DNA of 33,756 nt. Source: a bacterium HR08. GTDB taxonomy: Bacteria > Acidobacteriota > Blastocatellia > HR10. Location: assembly GCA_002898775.1 (NCBI GenBank), contig BEHK01000014.1, forward strand, positions 1-33,756. The letters are read 5' to 3'. Below are positions 10,399-16,339 of this stretch, piece after piece. How positions within the stretch are numbered: the first letter of the stretch is position 1; every line of letters starts with the position of its first letter. The notes under the pieces were generated by a model. The model searched no databases and was not told the origin of the DNA. It worked only from the letters and a program-made list of their open reading frames with translations. The position numbers and the translations under genes were made by a program.

Positions 10399-10893
10399 TC
10401 AGTGCCGTCCGAAAGTGAAGACGATGCCGACCGAGAGTCGCGCGTTATTCTGCGTCTCGCCGCCGAAGCGCGTGAAGAGATAGTCGGCCTGCAGCAGTCG
10501 AAGCGTGAAGCGCTCCTTCAGCGGCACGTCCACACCGCCGCCGAAGACCATCCCAAAGGCGGAGAGCGCCCCGCCATCCCCCAATCGCGCTCCGCCGAAC
10601 AAAAAATGAGTGAAGGCCGTGACCGTATCGCGCAAGGCGAATCGAGGCCCCACCGTGTACGAATAGAGGGAGAGGTCCGACCGATAATGACCGCTCACGT
10701 CGGCAGCGATCCCAAACCAAGAATTCACGTTCCCCGCCATCGAGACAGTCCAGCCATGGGAGCTGATGGCTTCCGCCAACCGAGCGTACGAATAGCCAGC
10801 GAAGACTTCAACACGAGGGACCTCCTGAGCCTCCACCCGCCCCACGCCGCAAAGGATGAGGCCGAGAGCGATGCCCCCCAACCTTCTCCGCAT
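10399..10893 (-). CDS. Small outer-membrane beta-barrel protein
   Basis: A 164-residue protein, likely an 8-stranded outer-membrane barrel of the OmpA/OmpW-like type. Seen: a signal peptide MRRRLGGIALGLILCGVGRV with probable cleavage before QEVPRVE, then alternating polar/hydrophobic strands (VEVFAGYSYARL, WFGIAADVSGHY, YSYTVGPRFAL). It ends in a beta-strand (LSVGIVFTFGRH); a phenylalanine close to the C-terminus fits recognition by the barrel-insertion machinery. The ATG at 10893 has AAGGGGGAG upstream; a longer in-frame start lacks a ribosome site and would bury the signal peptide. Acidobacteria and Bacteroidetes carry many such proteins of unknown role. It lies 119 bases after rsmD on the same strand. 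Confidence 0.8.
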   Translation of the reverse strand: MRRRLGGIALGLILCGVGRVEAQEVPRVEVFAGYSYARLAEAISSHGWTVSMAGNVNSWFGIAADVSGHYRSDLSLYSYTVGPRFALRDTVTAFTHFLFGGARLGDGGALSAFGMVFGGGVDVPLKERFTLRLLQADYLFTRFGGETQNNARLSVGIVFTFGRH

Positions 10894-11012
10894 GTCTCTC
10901 CCCCTTACCCTGTCTCCTCTATCGAAGGAGTTGCTCACCCATCACAAGGCGCCATTCGCCCGATGCGATGAGACAGCGCCGCGGAGGGCTCCGTCGGTCG
11001 CACCAATGCCCT

Positions 11013-11645
11013 TCAGCGAGATGCCCTCCCTGACCGGCTGCACGCCCGAACATCCGCGTCCACGTCGCGAGATGTCGCCGCAGCCTCCGCATGATGGCGC
11101 GCGTAAAAACTCAAGACATTCTCTCCTTGTCGAAGCTGCCGCACCCGCTCGAACTCGCCGTAGCGCGCTGCTAAAGCGCGCTTGGCATGATGCATGACGA
11201 TGAGTATGCCCCCTGGCGCGAGCACCGAGGGCGCGCGCGCCAGCTGCTCCAACACCGCCTCGTAGAGCTCCGAGGCATACGGGGGATCGAAGAAGATCAC
11301 GTCAAACGCCTCCCCTCGTTTCCCGAGCTGCTCCAAGGCGCGAGCCGCGTCTTGCTGGAGGATCTCGATGCCTTCGCGAATCCCACAGGCGGCGAGATTG
11401 TGCCGAAGCTGCTCAATGACGATCCGCGAGCGCTCGACGAAGGTGACATATCGAGCCCCGCGGCTGAGCGCTTCGATCCCCACCGCTCCCGTCCCGGCGC
11501 AAAGGTCCAGAAAGCGCGCCCCGATCAGTCGCGGTCGCAAGACGTTGAAGAGCGCTTCCTTCAAACGATCGGGAATCGGACGGACCGCTCGCCCCGAGAA
11601 CCCCTTCAATCGCCGCCCCCTGTATATCCCCGCGATCACACGCAC
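11013..11645 (-). CDS. rsmD: 16S rRNA (guanine966-N2)-methyltransferase RsmD
   Basis: SAM-dependent methyltransferase acting on the small ribosomal subunit, 210 residues. Seen: the N-terminal MRVIAGIYRGRRLKGF, motif I FLDLCAGTGAVGIEALSRGA (SAM binding), FVER at the second strand, and the catalytic FFDPPY motif of N-methyltransferases. The C-terminal 20-25 residues (AEAAATSRDVDADVR and on) extend beyond the usual end and look unstructured. The start codon is GTG with no Shine-Dalgarno. A -10 box ends six bases before it, so the mRNA may be leaderless. The gene is insulated from the microprotein operon upstream by an intrinsic terminator. Confidence 0.95.
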   Translation of the reverse strand: MRVIAGIYRGRRLKGFSGRAVRPIPDRLKEALFNVLRPRLIGARFLDLCAGTGAVGIEALSRGARYVTFVERSRIVIEQLRHNLAACGIREGIEILQQDAARALEQLGKRGEAFDVIFFDPPYASELYEAVLEQLARAPSVLAPGGILIVMHHAKRALAARYGEFERVRQLRQGENVLSFYARHHAEAAATSRDVDADVRACSRSGRASR

Positions 11646-11651
11646 AGAATC

Positions 11652-11681
11652 ATCTTATCGCGCCACCCGAGGGGGAGGCAA
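11652..11681 (-). promoter_or_regulatory. Candidate promoter of rsmD, giving a leaderless mRNA
   Basis: On the minus strand, -35 TTGCCT (11676-11681), an 18-base spacer and -10 TAAGAT (11652-11657) would place the first transcribed base at about 11645, the first base of the GTG start. It sits directly after the terminator of the preceding unit, where a new promoter is needed. The match to consensus is moderate. Confidence 0.45.
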
Positions 11682-11695
11682 TCGGCAATTTGGTG

Positions 11696-11735
11696 AAAAA
11701 GAAAACCCCACCTCCCTCCGTAAGAGGCGGTGGGG
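11696..11735 (-). terminator. Intrinsic terminator of the microprotein operon
   Basis: On the minus strand, CCCCACC-G-CCTC pairs with GAGG-GA-GGTGGGG (outer stem 7 bp, inner stem 4 bp, 5-base loop), followed by TTTTCTTTTT. It lies 32 bases after the stop of the second microprotein gene and before the rsmD promoter. The hsp20 terminator at 22811-22847 has the identical 10-base T-tract. Confidence 0.92.
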
Positions 11736-11767
11736 ATTCAGATACAGATAAACTCCCCAGCTCCCTA

Positions 11768-11878
11768 CTAAGGCGAAGGCGCAGGCATGCCAAGCAGGAG
11801 GAACACAAAGAGGAACAGCACCAAAAAGATCACAAGCACCAACAATGTCGTCTGATCCATCTGTCCTCTCTCGCGCAT
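11768..11878 (-). CDS. 36-residue single-helix membrane microprotein, second copy
   Basis: A 36-residue peptide. Seen: MRERGQMD at the N-terminus, one continuous hydrophobic helix (about residues 11-29, ending FLFVFLLLG) and a short tail PAPSP. It is paralogous to the gene at 11967-12077: same length, same MRERGQ start, same helix pattern. The ATG at 11878 is preceded by ATGGAGGGC with good spacing; an internal ATG at 11860 would also have purines before it. The charge pattern (basic N-terminus, neutral tail) predicts a cytoplasmic N-terminus. It shares a transcript with the first copy, 88 bases apart, and is followed by a strong terminator. No known family is recognised. Membrane-complex subunit, small toxin and regulator are all possible. 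Confidence 0.8.
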   Translation of the reverse strand: MRERGQMDQTTLLVLVIFLVLFLFVFLLLGMPAPSP

Positions 11879-11917
11879 CGCCTAGCCCTCCATGCTCATA
11901 ATCAATGAAGCCGACGC

Positions 11918-11949
11918 ATCCCCTGCGTCTCACCAGAGCCACAGGGGAT
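11918..11949 (-). other. Intercistronic hairpin between the two microprotein genes
   Basis: ATCCCCTG and CAGGGGAT form an 8-bp stem around a 16-base loop in the 88-base spacer of the microprotein transcript. No T-tract follows, so it is more likely an mRNA stability or processing element than a terminator. Confidence 0.5.
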
Positions 11950-11966
11950 CTCTGCTCAGAAGGCGC

Positions 11967-12077
11967 TTAGGCTCCGCCGCCGCCTCCTCCAAGGAGCAGG
12001 AACAGGAACAGGAACAAGACCACAAACGCCATCACGAGCACGAGCGTGAGCGTATCGAGTTGTCCTCTTTCGCGCAT
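11967..12077 (-). CDS. 36-residue single-helix membrane microprotein, first copy
   Basis: A 36-residue peptide, first in a two-gene unit. Seen: MRERGQLDTLT, one hydrophobic helix (about residues 9-29, with VLFLFLFLLLG), then a run of six glycines and Ala. The ribosome site AAGGAGAGGTGAT directly before the ATG at 12077 is one of the strongest in the window. A consensus promoter lies 43-71 bases upstream. It aligns without gaps with the second copy (MRERGQ-x-D, LVLV, VLFLF-x-FLLLG), so it arose by duplication and is under selection as protein. The gene is too short for routine gene calling. Its role is unknown. Confidence 0.85.
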   Translation of the reverse strand: MRERGQLDTLTLVLVMAFVVLFLFLFLLLGGGGGGA

Positions 12078-12119
12078 ATCACCTCTCCTTTGTAAGATCA
12101 AGATTCAACATCGGCCCGA

Positions 12120-12148
12120 AGTATACAGAGAGTCCCTGGCATTGTCAA
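12120..12148 (-). promoter_or_regulatory. Strong sigma70 promoter of the microprotein operon
   Basis: On the minus strand, perfect -35 TTGACA (12143-12148), a 17-base spacer and -10 TATACT (12120-12125). RNA would start near 12113, giving a leader of about 36 bases with the strong ribosome site. It is one of the two or three best promoters in the window. Confidence 0.85.
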
Positions 12149-12151
12149 GGA

Positions 12152-12171
12152 AAAAATCGCATGCGCTTTTT
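12152..12171. promoter_or_regulatory. 20-bp near-perfect palindrome between divergent promoters
   Basis: A-run, CGCATGCG core and T-run form an inverted repeat with one mismatched pair (12157/12166). It begins 4 bases upstream of the microprotein -35 box and 46 bases before the rlmN -35 region. It could be a regulator's operator, an AT-rich UP element, or both. Confidence 0.45.
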
Positions 12172-12216
12172 CTCGTCGAAGGGGATGGGGCCGCTCGAGA
12201 GCCCCCCGCACGATTT

Positions 12217-12246
12217 TTGGGGCCCCACCGCCGTGGCTGCTATAAT
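12217..12246 (+). promoter_or_regulatory. Promoter of rlmN with perfect -10, giving a leaderless mRNA
   Basis: Perfect -10 TATAAT (12241-12246) with a poor -35 TTGGGG (12217-12222) 18 bases before it. The predicted first base (about 12253) falls within 2 bases of the GTG start at 12255, so the mRNA would have essentially no leader. Confidence 0.65.
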
Positions 12247-12254
12247 GCGGTGAT

Positions 12255-13352
12255 GTGAGAGAGGCGCTTCTTGGACGAACGCGAGGCGAGCTGAAGGAGC
12301 TCCTCAAGGCGCGCGATCCGAAGCCGTACCGGGCGCATCAGCTCTTCGAGGCGCTCTATCGGCGGCGCATCAGGGAGCTGCAGGCGGCGACCGATCTGCC
12401 CGCATCGCTTCGGGCGGCGCTCAGCGAGGCGTTCGTCATCACCGACGTCGAGATCGCCGACGTCTTCCGCGCGAGCGATGGGACGCGGCGCTACCTATTG
12501 CGACTGCGGGACGGGGTGCTCGTCGAGTCGGTGTGGCTCCCCGAACCCTACGCCGATACGATCTGCCTCTCGACGCAGGCCGGCTGCCCTTTGGCCTGCG
12601 CCTTCTGCATGACGGCTCGGTTGGGCCTGAGACGAAATCTGGAAGCCGGAGAGATCGTGGCCCAAGTGTGGCTCATTCTCAACGACATCTACGGTCCGGG
12701 GGTGAGGCCGGAGCGAGGGGTCAATCTCGTCCTCATGGGGATGGGTGAGCCGCTCCTGAATTACGAGAACGTTCTGAAAGCGATCCGACTCCTCTGCGAA
12801 CCGCGAGGAATGAACATCTCCCAACGGCGAATCACGCTCTCGACGGCGGGCGTCGTCCCGGGGATCCGGCGCCTCGCGCACGAACCCGTCCGCCCGGAAC
12901 TGGCCATCTCACTCTCGGCGACGACGAACGCGCTGCGCGATCAACTGATGCCGATCAATCGGCGATGGCCGCTCGAAGAACTCCAGGCCGCCTGTCGCGA
13001 GTATCCGCTTCGACGGAACGAATGGATCTCCTTCGAGTACGTCATGCTCGACCAGGTCAATGATCGTGAGGAGGATGCCCGGCGGCTCATTCGCTGGCTC
13101 CGCGGGATTCGCGCGAAGGTGAATCTGATCCCGCACAATCCGGCTCCCGAGCTGCCCTTCGCCGCCTCGCCGGAGGCGCGCGTGCTGCGGTTCCAGCACA
13201 TTTTGCGCGCTGCCGGGATCCCGACCTTCATCCGCCACCCCAGAGGCCGCGAGATCGCCGCCGCCTGTGGACAGCTCGCCGCTCGGCGACGAGAGGATCT
13301 CACGGGGCTTCTCGCGTCGTCGCCCCCTCGCGATGCCGCAGCTCGCGAATGA
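12255..13352 (+). CDS. rlmN: Dual-specificity 23S rRNA/tRNA adenine-C2 methyltransferase RlmN
   Basis: Radical-SAM methyltransferase methylating A2503 of 23S rRNA and A37 of some tRNAs, 365 residues. Seen: the N-terminal helical domain (ELKELLKARDPKPYRAHQLF), the iron-sulfur motif CPLACAFC (Cys111, 115 and 118), LMGMGEPLLNYENV, STAGVVPGI, SLSATT, and Cys338 in AAACGQL, the cysteine that carries the methyl intermediate. The GTG start gives the family-typical N-terminus. No Shine-Dalgarno precedes it and a TATAAT box ends 8 bases upstream, so leaderless translation is likely. The last 53 bases overlap the 3' end of mpl on the opposite strand. Confidence 0.96.
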   Translation: MREALLGRTRGELKELLKARDPKPYRAHQLFEALYRRRIRELQAATDLPASLRAALSEAFVITDVEIADVFRASDGTRRYLLRLRDGVLVESVWLPEPYADTICLSTQAGCPLACAFCMTARLGLRRNLEAGEIVAQVWLILNDIYGPGVRPERGVNLVLMGMGEPLLNYENVLKAIRLLCEPRGMNISQRRITLSTAGVVPGIRRLAHEPVRPELAISLSATTNALRDQLMPINRRWPLEELQAACREYPLRRNEWISFEYVMLDQVNDREEDARRLIRWLRGIRAKVNLIPHNPAPELPFAASPEARVLRFQHILRAAGIPTFIRHPRGREIAAACGQLAARRREDLTGLLASSPPRDAAARE

Positions 13353-14730
13353 GCTTCTCGTGAATCCCCCCGAAATCCCCATTGGAGAAGATGACGACGA
13401 CGTCCCCGGAAGTGAGCCTCAAGCTGAGATGCCGGACGATCTCCTCAACGGAGGAGAAGGCGTCGGCTGAACGCCCTCGCGCTCGAAGCGCGCGCGCCAG
13501 CTCCGGCGGGGAGAGCCGTGCGTCTTCCGGCACGACCTCGGGGCGAAACACCGGGCCGATGAGGGCGACATCGGCCACAAGTAACGCGTCCTCAAAGGCC
13601 CGTTGCATGATTCGAAGGCGCGAGGTCCGCGATCGCGGCTCGAAGACGGCGATGAGCCGCCGATCGGGATATCGCTGCCGAAGCGCCTCCAGCGTGACGC
13701 GCACGGCCGTCGGATGATGCGCGAAATCGTCAATGAGGGTGATCCCGGCGATCTCCGCCTTCACCTCCATGCGACGTCGGACGCTGCGGAAGCTGGCCAG
13801 AGCGCGAGCGAGCGCTTCGCGCTCGACGCCGAGCAACGTGGCCGCCGCGATGACGGCCAGACAATTGCGCACATTGAACGTGCCGATCAACGGCGTGATG
13901 AATTCGCCCAGAGAGCGATCGCGATATCGCACCTCGAACGTGGTGCCTCGCTCATTCTGGCGGATGTCCACGGCGCGCCATTCGGCCTCCGGCGTCGTGC
14001 CGAACGAATGGACCGGACACCACGCGCCGGTCACGACCTCGCGCACGACCGGGGAATCGAAATCGGCGATCACGCGCCCGCGTCGCGGGATGATGTTGAT
14101 CAAGCGCCGAAAGGCCGTCTTCACCGCCTCCAGATCCGCATAGATGTCCGCGTGATCGAACTCGATGACGTTCAGGATCACGGTGTCCGGCAAATAGTGC
14201 AGGAACTTCGGCCCCTTGTCGAAGAAAGCGCTATCGTACTCGTCGCCCTCGACGACGAAATACGCGCTCTCGCTCCACCGGAAATTCGTCCCGAAATTCT
14301 CCGCGATGCCGCCGATCAAGAAGCTCGGGCGCAATCCGCCCTGCTCGAGCGCCCACGCCATGAGCGAGGTCGTCGTCGTCTTGCCATGCGTTCCGGCGAT
14401 CACCACCGAATGCCGACCGCGAATGAACTCCTCCTTGAGGACTTCAGGCAGAGAGACATAGTGCAACTTCGCGTCGAGCACATATTCGATCTCCGGATTC
14501 CCGCGCGAGAGAGCATTCCCGATGACGACGCGATCCGGATGGGGCTGCAGATGCTCCGGCCGGTATCCCCGGAAGACGGGGACCCCCAAGCGCTCGAGCA
14601 GTTCCGACATCGGCGGGTAGATGTCCTGATCCGATCCCGTGACCCGATACCCCTTGGCCAGCAGGAGTCCCGCCAAGCCCGCCATCGCCGTCCCGCCGAT
14701 CCCGATCAGGTGATAGTGGCGCGCGCGCAT
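13300..14730 (-). CDS. mpl: UDP-N-acetylmuramate:L-Ala-gamma-D-Glu-meso-DAP ligase Mpl
   Basis: Cytosolic Mur-ligase family enzyme that re-attaches recycled murein tripeptide to UDP-MurNAc, 476 residues. Seen: an N-terminal nucleotide fold YHLIGIGGTAMAGLAGLL, GYRVTGSD, and VVIGNALSRGNPEIEYVL, which favours Mpl over MurC. Then come the P-loop GTHGKTTTTSL, FDHADIYADL, and DDFAHHPTAV in the C-terminal domain. MurC is the alternative, but no other division or cell-wall genes surround it and length and motifs fit Mpl. Its presence implies DAP-containing peptidoglycan and recycling. The 3' end overlaps rlmN by 53 bases, convergent. The start is an ATG at 14730. Confidence 0.9.
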   Translation of the reverse strand: MRARHYHLIGIGGTAMAGLAGLLLAKGYRVTGSDQDIYPPMSELLERLGVPVFRGYRPEHLQPHPDRVVIGNALSRGNPEIEYVLDAKLHYVSLPEVLKEEFIRGRHSVVIAGTHGKTTTTSLMAWALEQGGLRPSFLIGGIAENFGTNFRWSESAYFVVEGDEYDSAFFDKGPKFLHYLPDTVILNVIEFDHADIYADLEAVKTAFRRLINIIPRRGRVIADFDSPVVREVVTGAWCPVHSFGTTPEAEWRAVDIRQNERGTTFEVRYRDRSLGEFITPLIGTFNVRNCLAVIAAATLLGVEREALARALASFRSVRRRMEVKAEIAGITLIDDFAHHPTAVRVTLEALRQRYPDRRLIAVFEPRSRTSRLRIMQRAFEDALLVADVALIGPVFRPEVVPEDARLSPPELARALRARGRSADAFSSVEEIVRHLSLRLTSGDVVVIFSNGDFGGIHEKLIRELRHREGATTREAP

Positions 14731-14786
14731 AGGGCCTCAATGCTACTGTCCGCCCGCCGATCCGTCAACGGACGACGCGATCCCCC

Positions 14787-15218
14787 TCACTCCGACTCCA
14801 CACAGAGGAAGGCTTCGAGCGCCTTCAGCTTTCGCGCGCCCACGCCGCGCAGGATCAGCAGCTCCTCCACGCGATGGAATGGGCCGTGTCGTTCTCGATG
14901 GCGCACGATCTCCTGCGCCAGAACAGGGCCGATGCCCCGAACGGCCTCCAGCTCTGCCGGCGCCGCCCGATTCACGTTCACCTTCCCGGGCGAACACACC
15001 CGCTCGACGGATGCCCGCCGCTCGCGGATCGCGCGCTCTTCCCTCCACCGGCGAAAGCGCGCGAACGCCAACACGAGTATGGCGAGGAGCACCACCATGC
15101 TCGCGCCTTTGAGGCCGCGCTCGAGCGATTCGCGCCATTCGGTCTCACCGATCTTCCGGCGCGCGCGCCGGGCAACGATGGCGATGGCGCTCCACGCATT
15201 CCTGATAGAGGGCCGCAT
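14787..15218 (-). CDS. Membrane-anchored ComEA-type helix-hairpin-helix protein
   Basis: 143 residues from the ATG at 15218. A single hydrophobic helix (about 41-53, MVVLLAILVLAFA) is followed by a basic linker and a C-terminal tandem helix-hairpin-helix domain: KVNVNRAAPAELEAVRGIGP, LAQEIVRHRERHGPF and LLILRGVGARKLKAL. This is the ComEA DNA-binding domain used in DNA uptake. The orientation and the short linker differ from classic ComEA, so a competence role is inference. An alternative start at the ATG 15098 would begin at the membrane helix and remove the 74-base overlap with the doubtful upstream gene. The stop lies 56 bases before mpl on the same strand. Confidence 0.8.
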   Translation of the reverse strand: MRPSIRNAWSAIAIVARRARRKIGETEWRESLERGLKGASMVVLLAILVLAFARFRRWREERAIRERRASVERVCSPGKVNVNRAAPAELEAVRGIGPVLAQEIVRHRERHGPFHRVEELLILRGVGARKLKALEAFLCVESE

Positions 15219-15480
15219 CGTCGCGCACCACCTCCGCGAAGGGGTTCACCGAGTCGGAAGCATTTCGAAGCTGTCGCCAGACATCGAGGCGCTCGACGAT
15301 CCGACGGAGCGGAGCCGCTATATCGCGCGCCCCTGCATTCGAAGACCCCCTCGGTTCGACCTCGATGAGGCGTTCCATCCGCCTCACACGCGCGCAGACG
15401 ATCGGGCGTCTGGCCGCGAGGGCCAGAGTCTCGACCCCGCCGACGGGGGAGAGGCGATAAGCGGCTGCCGTGATCTTCAT
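15145..15480 (-). CDS. Hypothetical 111-residue protein, doubtful
   Basis: An ATG-started frame (MKITAAAYRLSPVGGVETLA) with GC-rich third codon positions like its neighbours, ending within the 5' part of the ComEA-like gene. AAGAGG lies directly before the ATG, closer than ideal. No domain is recognised. It would fill an otherwise empty 380-base stretch between the ComEA-like gene and the amidotransferase. It may be real with the ComEA-like gene starting later, or it may be non-coding. Confidence 0.4.
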   Translation of the reverse strand: MKITAAAYRLSPVGGVETLALAARRPIVCARVRRMERLIEVEPRGSSNAGARDIAAPLRRIVERLDVWRQLRNASDSVNPFAEVVRDDAALYQECVERHRHRCPARAPEDR

Positions 15481-15531
15481 GCCTCTTCATGTTAGCACAC
15501 ACGCAACGCACGATGAGGCGAAGACCACGCT

Positions 15532-15560
15532 TTGACAAGCACGCGCCCTCCCGTTAAACT
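15532..15560 (+). promoter_or_regulatory. Sigma70 promoter of the amidotransferase/MFS operon
   Basis: Perfect -35 TTGACA (15532-15537), a 17-base spacer and -10 TAAACT (15555-15560). RNA would start near 15567, about 34 bases before the first gene. This rules out the in-frame TTG at 15532 as a start. Confidence 0.75.
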
Positions 15561-15600
15561 GAAGGATTTTCGCGCGAGCGCTCTTTCGGTGGAGAGGGGG

Positions 15601-16326
15601 ATGATGAGGAGGCCGCTGATCGCCATTTCGATGCGGAGCCACCCGAGGCGGGCGCATTTTTACCTGGAGCGCTCATATGCGGAGGCGGTGCGCGCAGCCG
15701 GCGGTGTTCCGATCCTCGTCCCCCCGCTGCCGGATCGCGCCTCCCTCTTCGATTTGGTGGCGCGATGTGACGGGGTGCTCCTCAGCGGAGGTCACAACGA
15801 CGTGGACCCCCGCCGATATGGGCGCCCCCCGCATGCGCGCTTGAGGTCGGTGCTGCCGGAGTGCGACGAGACCGATTGGCAGCTTCTGGAGGCCGCGGAG
15901 GTCTATCGCCGACCCGTACTCGCCATCTGTTACGGAATGCAAGTGCTCAACGTCTTTCGGGGCGGTACGCTCTATCAGGATATCGCCTCGGAGCGAGATG
16001 GGGCCGTGCGGCATGAACCGGGTGCGCCCGGGGAGCATCCCACCCATCGCATCCGCATCGCGGAAGGGACGCTCCTGGCCCATCTGGCCGGAGGGACGGC
16101 GGCCGACGTCAACAGCTTCCACCATCAGGCGGTGAGAGACGTGGGACGCGATCTGCAGCCGATCGCATGGAGCGAGGATGGGATCGTCGAGGCCGTGCTC
16201 GATACGCGACCGGAGCGGTTCATCCTCGGCGTCCAATGGCACCCGGAGCTGACGTTCGCTTCGGATGCCTTCTCACGGGCGATCTTCGAATGTTTCCGGC
16301 ATGCGGCGGCCAGACGAGCCCCATGA
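15601..16326 (+). CDS. Class-I glutamine amidotransferase-like hydrolase (peptidase C26, PuuD-like)
   Basis: Cytosolic enzyme of the gamma-glutamyl-gamma-aminobutyrate hydrolase family, 241 residues. Seen: GVLLSGGHNDVDPRRYG (58-74), the nucleophile elbow LAICYGMQ with Cys110, and GVQWHPE with His214 and Glu216, completing the catalytic triad. VNSFHHQAV is also family-typical. Relatives release gamma-linked glutamate from GABA-putrescine intermediates or other gamma-glutamyl amides; the substrate here is unknown. The ATG at 15601 (or the adjacent ATG at 15604) follows GGAGAGGGGG. It is 13 bases upstream of the MFS exporter gene and shares its transcript. Confidence 0.9.
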   Translation: MMRRPLIAISMRSHPRRAHFYLERSYAEAVRAAGGVPILVPPLPDRASLFDLVARCDGVLLSGGHNDVDPRRYGRPPHARLRSVLPECDETDWQLLEAAEVYRRPVLAICYGMQVLNVFRGGTLYQDIASERDGAVRHEPGAPGEHPTHRIRIAEGTLLAHLAGGTAADVNSFHHQAVRDVGRDLQPIAWSEDGIVEAVLDTRPERFILGVQWHPELTFASDAFSRAIFECFRHAAARRAP

Positions 16327-16339
16327 CGCGGAGGTCCAC

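Noticed and set aside
13603-15495. 630-codon open frame on the plus strand opposite mpl and the ComEA-like gene
   Set aside because: It is antisense to mpl, which has clear ligase motifs. No recognisable protein features.
15532-15600. TTG at 15532 as start of the amidotransferase gene
   Set aside because: It coincides with the -35 box TTGACA of a good promoter. A strong ribosome site precedes the ATG at 15601.
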